Source of the DNA: Yarrowia lipolytica
Taxonomy: Eukaryota > Ascomycota > Dipodascomycetes > Dipodascales
DNA length: 64,000 nt
NCBI RefSeq assembly: GCF_001761485.1
Contig: NC_090775.1
Location: forward strand, 186,001-250,000
Direction of reading: 5' to 3'
Notes under the pieces: model-generated
The model's database searches: none
What the model was told of the DNA's origin: nothing
What the model saw: the letters and a program-made list of their open reading frames with translations, nothing else
In this document: one piece after another, positions 21,445 to 29,999 of the stretch
How positions within the stretch are numbered: position 1 is the first letter of the stretch
Layout of the letters: the number at the start of each line of letters is the position of its first letter
Program-made: the position numbers and the translations under genes

Positions 21445-23115
21445 ATGTCTCGTCTTTCAACAGACGGTAACATCACTGTGGAAGCAGTGCCAGTCAAACA
21501 CGACATTGGTGTCGACCTGGAAAAATACCCTAAGGCCTTCAATGAGTTCTCCGATGATGCCAACTCACAAACAGCAGACCATACCGTCTTCCCCGTCGAC
21601 CAGGATCGTCTCTCAAGATCTCTGTCTGGAAGACAGGTGCAGATGATTGCTATCGCCGGCGTGATTGGTACAGGTCTGTTTCTGGGCACTGGAAAGTCGC
21701 TGGCGAACGGAGGACCAGCTTCAATGCTCATTTGCTACACCATTATGGGCTTTCTCGTGTATTTGACAATGCTGTCGCTTGGTGAAATGGCCACTTACAT
21801 GCCTGTGGCAGGTTCTTTCTGCTCCTACGCTTCGCGGTTCGTGTCTGAGTCTGTGGGCTTTTCCCTCACCTGGAACTATTGGTTTAATGACGTCACCTCC
21901 ACAGCCTCCGATCTGGTCGCCCTCCAGCTCGTGTTCAAGTACTGGTCCGAATTCCCTGGCTGGGCCATCTCTCTCATTTTCTGGGTCTTTCTGATCGTGC
22001 TCAACGTGATCCATGTCAAGGCATATGGAGAGCTCGAGTACTGGCTGGCCCTGCTGAAGGTGGTCACCATCATCGTGTTCATCATTCTCGGCATTGTCGT
22101 CAACTGTGGAGGAAACCATGACCACGAGTACCTTGGATTCTCGTACTGGCACCTCGAGGGAGCTCCGTTTGTGAACGGCTTCAAGGGCTTTGCGTCTGTG
22201 TTTGTCACTGCTGCCTTTGCCTACGGAGGAACTGAGTCCATTGGAATCACTGCCGGAGAACAAAAGAACCCCACAAAGTCCATGCCCCGTGTCATCAAGA
22301 CAGTCTTCTGGCGTATCATCATCTTCTACGTCCTGTCGATTTTACTGATCGGCATCAACGTGCCCTACAACTACCCCAATCTGTCTTCCAAGGAAACCAC
22401 CACCTCCCCATTCACCCTTGTGTTCCAAAAGGCCGGCTCCAAGGTTGCAGGATCTTTCATCAACGCCGTCATCATGACCTCTGTTCTCTCAGCTGGTAAC
22501 CACGCTCTGTTTGCAGGAACTCGACTATTGTACACTTTGGCCATCCAGGGATACGCCCCCAAGTTTTTCGGTAAACTGACCAAGGCCAAGGTCCCTTACG
22601 TTGCTTTGCTCTTCACTTCGCTACTCTCGGGTCTCTGTTTCGGCTCTTCTTTCATTGGAGCAGGTACACTCTGGTCCTGGCTCCAGAACCTTGTCGGAGT
22701 GTCTAACCAGCTGTCTTGGATGCTCATTGGAGTCACCTCCATCAGATTTAGAAAGGCGCTCGACATCCAGGGCAAGGTCCACCAGCTCAAGTACGTCAAC
22801 TGGACCTACCCTTGGGGACCCTGGGTGGTGGTTATTCTCTCAGCAGTTATCATTCTGATCCAGGGATGGAGTTCGTTCGCACCCTGGAATGTCTCAGATT
22901 TCTTTTCCTATTACATTGAACTGCTTGTCTTCCCTTTGCTTTGGCTGGGATGGCAACTGTGGTCCCGAACTACTCTGCTTATTAAGCCGGAAGATGTCGA
23001 TGTCGAGACTGACCGCTACCACGATACTCCAGAGGACCTGGCCGAGATGGAATACGAGGCCCAGTTCAAGGGATGGCGTAAGGCCGTCCACCTAGCAAAG
23101 TCTTTCTTTGTCTAG
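21445..23115 (+). CDS. Amino acid permease (APC/YAT family), lysine-permease-like
   Basis: Proton-coupled import of amino acids at the plasma membrane. The 556-aa protein has a hydrophilic N-terminus of about 65 residues, then 12 hydrophobic segments. The first one carries the family motif GVIGTGLFLGTG (near residue 72), followed by GEMATYMPVAGSF, and later AFAYGGTESIGITAGE and PRVIKTVFWRI. Several stretches are closer to bacterial LysP than to typical fungal Can1/Gap1 proteins as I remember them: DLVALQLVFKYW, YGELEYWLALLKVVTIIVF and TSPFTLVFQKAG. The best guess is a basic amino acid carrier, but substrate cannot be set from sequence. The ATG (CTAAATGTCTC) has an AT-rich TATA region about 65 bp upstream. 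Confidence 0.9.
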   Translation: MSRLSTDGNITVEAVPVKHDIGVDLEKYPKAFNEFSDDANSQTADHTVFPVDQDRLSRSLSGRQVQMIAIAGVIGTGLFLGTGKSLANGGPASMLICYTIMGFLVYLTMLSLGEMATYMPVAGSFCSYASRFVSESVGFSLTWNYWFNDVTSTASDLVALQLVFKYWSEFPGWAISLIFWVFLIVLNVIHVKAYGELEYWLALLKVVTIIVFIILGIVVNCGGNHDHEYLGFSYWHLEGAPFVNGFKGFASVFVTAAFAYGGTESIGITAGEQKNPTKSMPRVIKTVFWRIIIFYVLSILLIGINVPYNYPNLSSKETTTSPFTLVFQKAGSKVAGSFINAVIMTSVLSAGNHALFAGTRLLYTLAIQGYAPKFFGKLTKAKVPYVALLFTSLLSGLCFGSSFIGAGTLWSWLQNLVGVSNQLSWMLIGVTSIRFRKALDIQGKVHQLKYVNWTYPWGPWVVVILSAVIILIQGWSSFAPWNVSDFFSYYIELLVFPLLWLGWQLWSRTTLLIKPEDVDVETDRYHDTPEDLAEMEYEAQFKGWRKAVHLAKSFFV

Positions 23116-23631
23116 TTATTTATTTGTTTATTGCTTAATGATCCATGATTTGACCTGGTGAGGTGAGTAACGGTGGTAAGGAGTTGGTTGTTCGTTCGTA
23201 TCTTTACAGTGTGTACAGTACATACAGTAGTTATTTCTCTCTCACGGTTGATGTAATAATCTCTACAGAATGTCGTTAGAGTCGACTTCTCTCAGTATCT
23301 TGATGTTGGAATACGCAAATCTGTTCTCTCTTGCGATTTTATCCGTTCTAGCTGTATTCATGACATTTTAGAGGTACAGATTAGTTCACCGACTCGTTAA
23401 TTTCTCTGTTCTCTACCGATATATCTACTTTGCACCCCTACGTTCCTATTTTCGAGTTGTGACTGATCTACTACGGCTTGCCTGCCCCCGGGTAATAGGA
23501 CCTCATGTTGGTGGAGATAACTTTTTTGCGGGTGTATAAAATACTTCTTTTGACGTGATCTTTCGAACTACACGTCCTTTCTCCAATTCGTTATCAAGCT
23601 TTTTTGATTTTTCAGATTTGAACCAGTATTT
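23116..23631. other. Intergenic, 3' flank of the permease gene
   Basis: AT-rich 3' region of the permease gene. No coding frame. The poly(A)-type repeat cluster begins at its end. Confidence 0.5.
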
Positions 23632-24016
23632 TATACTAATGATTCATTACAGTATATTTTTTTTTTTTTATTCTAATATGATTCATTAAAGCCTATATAT
23701 TTTATTCTAATGATTCATTTTTTATTTTTTTTTATTCTAATGATTCGATAATTATTATTTTATTTATTTATTTTATTCTAATGAATTCATTACAGCTATA
23801 TACCTACTTGTAGTAAGGCGGGTTATTGGCGTTCAATAAATCATACACTTCTGAATCATTGCGGTGTGAGCTGCGAGGCGCATGTCAGTTGGTTTGTAGA
23901 CGCTTCGTCTCGTTATTGTCCTTGTCGTGGTCTCGTGGTAGGGAATCATGGCTAACAGATCAAATATAAACAATCTTTTTTTTTATTCTAATGATTCATT
24001 ACAGCTATATACCTAG
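23632..24016 (-). repeat. Cluster of poly(A)-tailed, 5'-truncated retroposon ends
   Basis: A short element occurs about six times: 23632-23658, 23669-23700, 23703-23719, 23733-23748, 23774-23813 and 23984-24016. Read on the minus strand each ends GCTGTAATGAATCATTAGA followed by ATAAAA and an A- or TAAA-rich tail. Upstream of the shared 3' end the copies diverge at different points. A constant 3' end, variable 5' truncation and an A-rich tail are the marks of LINE (or LINE-mobilised) insertions. Yarrowia has one described LINE, Ylli, with many 5'-truncated copies, which is my best guess. The cluster lies just upstream of tRNA-Gln. Similar ends are seen at 35058-35078 and 47047-47068. Confidence 0.5.
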
Positions 24017-24081
24017 TACGCCAGCGGCTGAGTCATCAGTCTGCTTAGTCACGGGACCTGAGTTCTACTCAAAAAAAATCT

Positions 24082-24166
24082 GGTTGTATAGTGTAGCGGT
24101 TATCACCTTGGATTCTGAAGCACTCTTCGATTTCCAGTAACCCCGGTTCGATTCCGGGTACGACCT
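24082..24166 (+). tRNA. tRNA-Gln (anticodon CUG) with 13-nt intron
   Basis: Acceptor GGTTGTA pairs with TACGACC (one G-T pair). The D arm is AGTGTAGCGGTTATCA. The anticodon stem TTGGA/TCCAG has one T-G pair and the loop reads TT-CTG-A, anticodon at 24115-24117. The T arm is CCCGG-TTCGATT-CCGGG. Between base 37 and base 38 lies a 13-nt intron (24119-24131), the standard position for yeast tRNA introns. A T6 run at 24170-24175 is the Pol III terminator. The sequence is close to yeast tRNA-Gln in the acceptor and D arm. Confidence 0.93.
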
Positions 24167-25639
24167 AAATTTTTTGGGCCATTTGCTGTCGATACTTTTT
24201 GGTTAATGTAACTGCAAAAAGGGTGTTTTGTTTTTTTTGGAGCGATTCATTAGCGTCTTGACGCCGTTTGGTGTGTAGACAATTTTGAAGGATCGCAGAT
24301 AATGTATCGATATATAGGGGTTGTGGATCAGAGCATCAAATTCTGTGATACGAAGCGGATCTGGACAAGAAAGGAGAAATTGATTGAGTATATCGATTTT
24401 GGTTATTCTTTTCATGTTCGTTAGCCTGTGCAATGACTCCAACATCCTCATTGAGACACTTCCCTACGGTAGGTGCTCCCCTCCGTGTATCTGTCTAGCT
24501 GGAGATTCACTGAACTCCCTGTTTTCTGGCTTGATTTGAGCCTTATAATGAGTGAATAGTTAATCAGATACATAGGAACGCCTTTTTGTATACCAATTAT
24601 CTTCCGTCTCTTCTCTTACACCACCTGGCCTTGCATCGATCTTCCACTCTATCACAAACAGCACTGTCCAATTTGCTTAGAAGTGATTTAATTATAGCCA
24701 GCTCTATTGAGATTTTATTTGAAATATATTTGCCAATATATCCTCCCATATAAGCTTGTCTCCATCTACAGTACATACTCCGAAAATATCTCAAACCAGT
24801 CTCTCTAGTCAGTCCTCATCATGGCGGAACGTTCAAGCGGGCAATCACCTGACAGGACACTCTAACAGGGCTAATATCTACACAATCTCTGTTAAATATG
24901 CTACAATCGGCTGAGATTTCGATCTTAAGCAACCTGTTAAATACAAAGCAAACTGAGTATCTCTTGCAACACCTCAAAACTTGCCCAAGTGTGTTTCTCA
25001 GTCCTGTTTGGAATGTCTGTGAGCAAACAGAACCATTCAACTTGGCGGATGTTGACTCAATTGAAGCTAGATCAACAGGACTTTATTATTCAGCTCCAAA
25101 AAATCCTCACATTACATAAATTTCTCTCCCCCCGTAACCTGGATGTGCTCCAAATCAGCTTCTCTCGGGGACAGAGATGTATCACCTCGGAGAATATCTG
25201 TCCGATTTGAATGATATCAACTGTAATGGACTTAACCGGGAATTCCAGACATTATGCCTCAGTAGTTGTACTCGTATGGTACTTGTAAGAGCTCTTGCCT
25301 ACCTCCACAATGGTTGTCTCGATTATACCCCATGCCATCCCTACATCCCATCTATGTTACAAGCAGTAGTCCAAGAACATCCCTTCAACACCAAGAATAC
25401 CTCAGAGATCTTGATAATTTCAATCGAAACCAACCCAGCCACCACATTTTACCAATTCTCTGTACGCTCCAAGCAGTCCGATGGCCGCATCAAACAATAT
25501 TGGATCTCCATAAGTGGGTAACGACAGGCTTACTTCTACCAGTACAGTACTTGAAGCTACAATATGGTGCCTTTCTCAGTCAATGTTTGTTCATCATAAA
25601 TAATTTATTAATCCATCTACAGTACAAGTATACATCCCT
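24167..25639. other. Intergenic between tRNA-Gln and ALK2 3' end
   Basis: No supportable gene. Several frames of 65-160 codons overlap each other and have no family resemblance. The region is AT-rich with no clear repeat. Confidence 0.45.
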
Positions 25640-27211
25640 TTATGCGTTAATGAGCTTCTCGGTCTCGGCAAAGGCAGCCTCGTCCCGGGTCATCTTAACG
25701 AACACACCGTTAAGATGGCACAGAGTGAGGGCGTGCAGCTTCTGAGGAGGCTCGACAGCTGTGTCAGCGTTCTCGATATTGGTGAACAGCTGGCAGATTC
25801 GAGTGATGACGTACGAGGTCTCAGTGAGAGCGTACTGCTGGCCCAGGCAAATTCGGGGTCCTCCGTTGAAGGGCAGGTACTCCCAGCCTCGAGAGCCCTT
25901 CTCAGCCCATCGCTCAGGTCGGAACTCGTCGCAGTCCTTGCCCCAGAACTCCTCAGTTCGGTGCATAGAGAAGACGTTGTAGACAATGGTGTCTCCCTTT
26001 CGGACAAGGATAGGCTTGGACTCGTCGGGTCCTCCTCCTCGGGGAAGAGTGGTATCTCGAGAGGCGTATCGGACGTTAAGAGGAACAGAAGGATAGAGTC
26101 GCAGAGTCTCGTTGATGACAAATCGCAGGTACTCGCATCGCTTAAGACCCTCAAAGGTGATCTGGGAGAGATCGCTGCCGTCACCAAAGTCCTGGTGAAT
26201 CTCGGCTCGCAGCTTCTTCCACACCTCGGGGTGTCGGGCCAGCTCGTAGACGATCCAGGACAGAACACCGGCGGTGGTGTCTCGGCCAGCAAGCAGAATG
26301 TTGAGGGCCTGGTCTCGCAGAACTCGGGGGTCCTTGACTTCTCGGGCCAGTTCTCGCAGGAAAATGTACTTGTCGTCGGACTTCTCTTCGTCGGAGTTGG
26401 CAAGAGCCTTCTCGACGTAGTGGTCGACAAAGGCGTGGACTCGCTTGGAGGAAGAGAAGAGCTCAGTGGGTCGCCACAGCCAGTAGAACATCTGGAATCT
26501 AGTTCGGATTCCACCGTGGTGCTGGGCCACATTAAAGTCCTCCTGGAAAGACTTTCGCATATCCTTGGGCATATCAGAGACGGTAGACTTGTCCTCGTTG
26601 GGCATCTCGACGGTCTGGGAGCCGACGGTCTGGCCAAACAGAAACTCGGTGGCAGTATCAAGGGTCAGGTTGAAGAAGAGCTCCTGGATGTCGAACTTCT
26701 TGTTGTTGGGAATTCGCAGCAACATCATCTGCACGTGTCGCTCGATCATCTCGACGTCAGACACCTGGTCTCGAGCAAACTGGGGTCGCAGCATGGCTCG
26801 AGAGTGCTGCCATCCCTGGCCGTCCAGAGTGAAGATTCCGTCTCCCAGAACGGGGGCAAGCTGGCCGTGTCGCTGGCCCAGGCAGAAGTCCTTGAACTGA
26901 GTGGCCAGAACGGCCTTGATGTTCTCGGGATCGTTGGTGGGGATGATAGTGAAGGAGCCCAGAAGCACCTGCTTAACAGTCTTGGTGGGAGCAAAGGATC
27001 GGAAAAGGCCAAGTAGGGTATCGAGCAGCTCGTGTCGTCGAGAGGCATTGATGATGAGGAAGAAGAGCGGCAAGTTCAGGGGGAACTCATTCAGGTTGTG
27101 AGGCTCCTCACAGTGCCACTTCTTGGCGAGCTCTCGGCTTCGCATCGTGTAGGTGACTCTCTTGAAGATGAGGAAGGAGACCGCAACGGCCAAAACGTAT
27201 AAGATGATCAT
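25640..27211 (-). CDS. ALK2: Cytochrome P450 of family CYP52, n-alkane/fatty acid omega-hydroxylase
   Basis: ER-bound monooxygenase that hydroxylates the terminal carbon of alkanes or fatty acids, the first step of hydrocarbon use. 523 aa, starting with one N-terminal membrane anchor (MIILYVLAVAVSFLIF). Landmarks: helix I AGRDTTAG near residue 305, ETLR (ExxR) near 366, and the haem loop FNGGPRICLGQQ with the Cys ligand near 453. The C-terminus and length fit CYP52. The species carries twelve ALK genes. ALK2 is chosen because, as I recall, it lies on chromosome F close to the erythritol cluster found at the right end of this window; sequence alone does not separate it from paralogues. A TATA box lies at 27275-27282. 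Confidence 0.85.
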   Translation of the reverse strand: MIILYVLAVAVSFLIFKRVTYTMRSRELAKKWHCEEPHNLNEFPLNLPLFFLIINASRRHELLDTLLGLFRSFAPTKTVKQVLLGSFTIIPTNDPENIKAVLATQFKDFCLGQRHGQLAPVLGDGIFTLDGQGWQHSRAMLRPQFARDQVSDVEMIERHVQMMLLRIPNNKKFDIQELFFNLTLDTATEFLFGQTVGSQTVEMPNEDKSTVSDMPKDMRKSFQEDFNVAQHHGGIRTRFQMFYWLWRPTELFSSSKRVHAFVDHYVEKALANSDEEKSDDKYIFLRELAREVKDPRVLRDQALNILLAGRDTTAGVLSWIVYELARHPEVWKKLRAEIHQDFGDGSDLSQITFEGLKRCEYLRFVINETLRLYPSVPLNVRYASRDTTLPRGGGPDESKPILVRKGDTIVYNVFSMHRTEEFWGKDCDEFRPERWAEKGSRGWEYLPFNGGPRICLGQQYALTETSYVITRICQLFTNIENADTAVEPPQKLHALTLCHLNGVFVKMTRDEAAFAETEKLINA

Positions 27212-27274
27212 GGTTGTGGAAGGTGAAGGTCGGGGGGTTTTCGAAAGATCTAGTTAGGGCTCTCCCCCTTACTT

Positions 27275-27282
27275 ATATATAC
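27275..27282 (-). promoter_or_regulatory. TATA box of ALK2
   Basis: TATATATA lies about 65 bp upstream of the ALK2 ATG on the minus strand, within a pyrimidine/purine-biased leader. Position and sequence fit a yeast TATA element. Confidence 0.6.
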
Positions 27283-29598
27283 ACAGGTCTTCTTTTTCAT
27301 GTTCGCAACTTGGTGATCAGAGTTTGGTCAGCATGCATAGACTTTTGATTGCGTTGTTTGCACACATCATTGTGCATTGTGCATTGGGCAATGTGGGGCA
27401 GCTGACAGAGTGAGTACGCGTAGATGGAAATGGTGGTTATTAGGAGTGTGTTTTTTTGATTGGTCGGTCCCTGAGTATATAACATTTGCTCTCTGAGGCT
27501 TTGTATGTATCCGTGTGAATCAACTTGTCTCAACTACAGCCCTATCACTAGTATGAGAAGTGTCATGTCAAGGTTAACGGATGCACTAATGAATATGAAC
27601 AAGGTGTGATTGGGTGACAGTTTTGCTTTGTCGAGGCGAGGAAAGACATTGAAACCAGGAGGTGTGGTCCCTACAGTAAAGGTAATTGCTACAAGCAGTA
27701 GCAAGCAAATCGTACTGTAGTTCAGTATCCTGCTACCCCGCACTATGCACACTATTAAGCGAGTTTTTGCTATTGCGACTAGTAGAGCACGGCAGACGAG
27801 ATGTTAATCACAGCGCCAAAAAAGCACCTTTTTCTTTATTTCTAATCACAGCATGTGACCACATGATAAGTATCCCCGCAGGGCGATCTTTCTTTTGCCA
27901 CGTCCATCGTGCAATGGCAAAGGGGGTTATCCCCGAAATAGCAAAGGTTCCATGTGAAATCAGTAGACGAGAGTTTATTTGAAACAATAGGACAAGGACA
28001 AGGGGACGTGAAAAACTGCGAGAAATATCTGTAAAATCTCGAAAAAATAAATCCACTTGGGGTCTTTGGATTTCCATTTCGGAGAATTTATTCAAGCGAC
28101 TTCCAGCCCCAATTTTCACCCCCTCCGTCCCATTCCTCAGGCTCAGGAATGGAAAGCTTGATTTCGAAGCTGGGGCTAAGGCAACTCAATGCATCGCCGC
28201 ACGTCTATTACTTCCCACCTCGTCAGACACACATTTTTTCCGGCCAGAGGGGGACAATGGGTGACGCGGGTTGGGGTCGTATTGTGTGGTCTTGGAGCCC
28301 GACCTTCTGTTTGTGTAGTTTGTGGCCTCAAGACCGTTCCCCTTGCGGTTGTACGTGCAATCACATTCTTGCTTCTTCGTCATGTACACTGAGCTCGTAA
28401 AGCTGTTGGGAAAGCGAATTCACGTTCAAAAACCCAACAATTTGCATCGATCGCGTATCATGGGGAGCGTATGTACGATAACGAGTTCCTTGAGAGCTAG
28501 CGGTGAGAGGAGACAAACGCCCCGACTCCTCCAATACAAGCGCCGGTATAGTACATACGATACGGGCACAAGTGCCGCGCAGAAAAGGTGACAATATCCC
28601 CAGGCTAAATTAGACCCTATCGATGTTATCAGCACTACAGTATGTACAAGTATGGCACTATTATTTTCACAACTTGTTCCCGTGAATCCTGCTTTAGCGG
28701 AAAAACTAATTAGCTCTGACAACAATTAGACCATAACAGGGTGTGCAAACAAGGACGGAAACGTGCCCCTTTTCATATCACCCTACAAACCTCACCACCT
28801 AGGAACCATCCACAATTATCTGCTGTCCCCCAAAAGCAACGACTTATGGGGCGATTTACAACGTGTTTTAAAAAGCACAAACGTACCCCACACTTCATCA
28901 TCTGGGGTACCTACTTGCAGCTACTGTTCTACAAGCACTTGGACCTACGGATGCTTCAGTTAGCAAGCGATCCACCCACCCACACCCCTTCACTCTAGTC
29001 ACGGCAAATGTTAACGTCGTTATCACGCTCCTCATCACTCTGGCATTAGGAGCCATATACGAGTTGCAGGCCAAAGTGCAGACTGAGAGGCAGGCACGAG
29101 ATGTTTCAGAAAAGCATGTGAAAAACACGAAACTGAAACGCATGAAGATTTGGGGACCAGTGGCAAAACTAACATGTGATTATAGAGAACGAGCTCAGGG
29201 TCAAAATCACTCGCCATTCCGTATCCACAGCAGATCTGCAGGTTCAATACCTGGTACTGAGTAAGAGTATACTGAAGTCGAGATTTTGGGACAACATGCA
29301 CTGACAAAATGCACATGCTTACCCCTCGAAGCCTATCAGTCGGGTCATGTGATCAAAGTGGGGGTCAACTACAGAATGGTAAGTGTTGGGTGGGTAAGAA
29401 ACAAATCCAAGGGTAGATAATTAGGTTCGAATTCGATCGCAAACACTTTTAAAACAACCAATCATGACATGACCGCTTTATAAAGCACTTTGGATCCAAA
29501 AAATGGGGGGAGAACGTTAAATTATTACTTATTGGGGTAATTATCCCTAGCCCTAAAGTTGTTGTCCTGGATGTTCAAATTTTGAAGAAAAATAGCCC
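27283..29598. other. Intergenic between ALK2 and tRNA-Leu
   Basis: 2.3 kb without a supportable gene. An inverted pair of CATGTG boxes lies at 27852-27865, about 640 bp upstream of ALK2, and may belong to its control region. No other feature stands out. Confidence 0.45.
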
Positions 29599-29707
29599 GT
29601 CAATTTGGCCGAGTGGTCTAAGGCGTCCGACTCAAGTGTAAGCTTAGCAAGAGAAATCTAGCTTTCGGATCTCGCAAGAGGCGAGGGTTCGAATCCCTCA
29701 GTTGACA
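29599..29707 (+). tRNA. tRNA-Leu (anticodon CAA) with 27-nt intron
   Basis: Acceptor GTCAATT pairs with AGTTGAC (one G-T). D arm GCCGAGTGGTCTAAGGC. The anticodon stem is TCCGA/TCGGA and the loop CT-CAA-G, anticodon at 29633-29635. A 27-nt intron spans 29637-29663 at the standard site. A long variable arm (TCTCGCAAGAGG) marks a class II tRNA. T arm GAGGG-TTCGAAT-CCCTC. T8 at 29711-29718 terminates transcription. Intron-bearing tRNA-Leu(CAA) is common in fungi. Confidence 0.95.
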
Positions 29708-29999
29708 TAATTTTTTTTCTCCTAGTAAACTCACTTTTGAATCAAAAGAACTTCCATCGATCCATATTTTTCTTTCCAAAGACCTTCAATTCTTACAAGT
29801 ACTGTCCAATTTTTGTCTGGTCATTCTTTTTCTCGTTTCAATTTGCATCTCTCTACCACCTCTCAATCAAGACCACGTTAAGCACCCTATATAGATCGGG
29901 TATACTCAATCGTCACGACACCATTTTCAGAACTCCCCTTGATGTGAATGCTTTGCTATTTTTTATCTCCTAACTAGCTATACTGGAGCAATAATTATA

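Noticed and set aside
25266-25745. 159-codon frame overlapping the ALK2 3' end
   Set aside because: Antisense overlap with a certain gene and no protein-like composition.
29225-29270. GGTTCAATACC, like a tRNA T arm
   Set aside because: The stem does not pair to five base pairs and no other tRNA parts are present.
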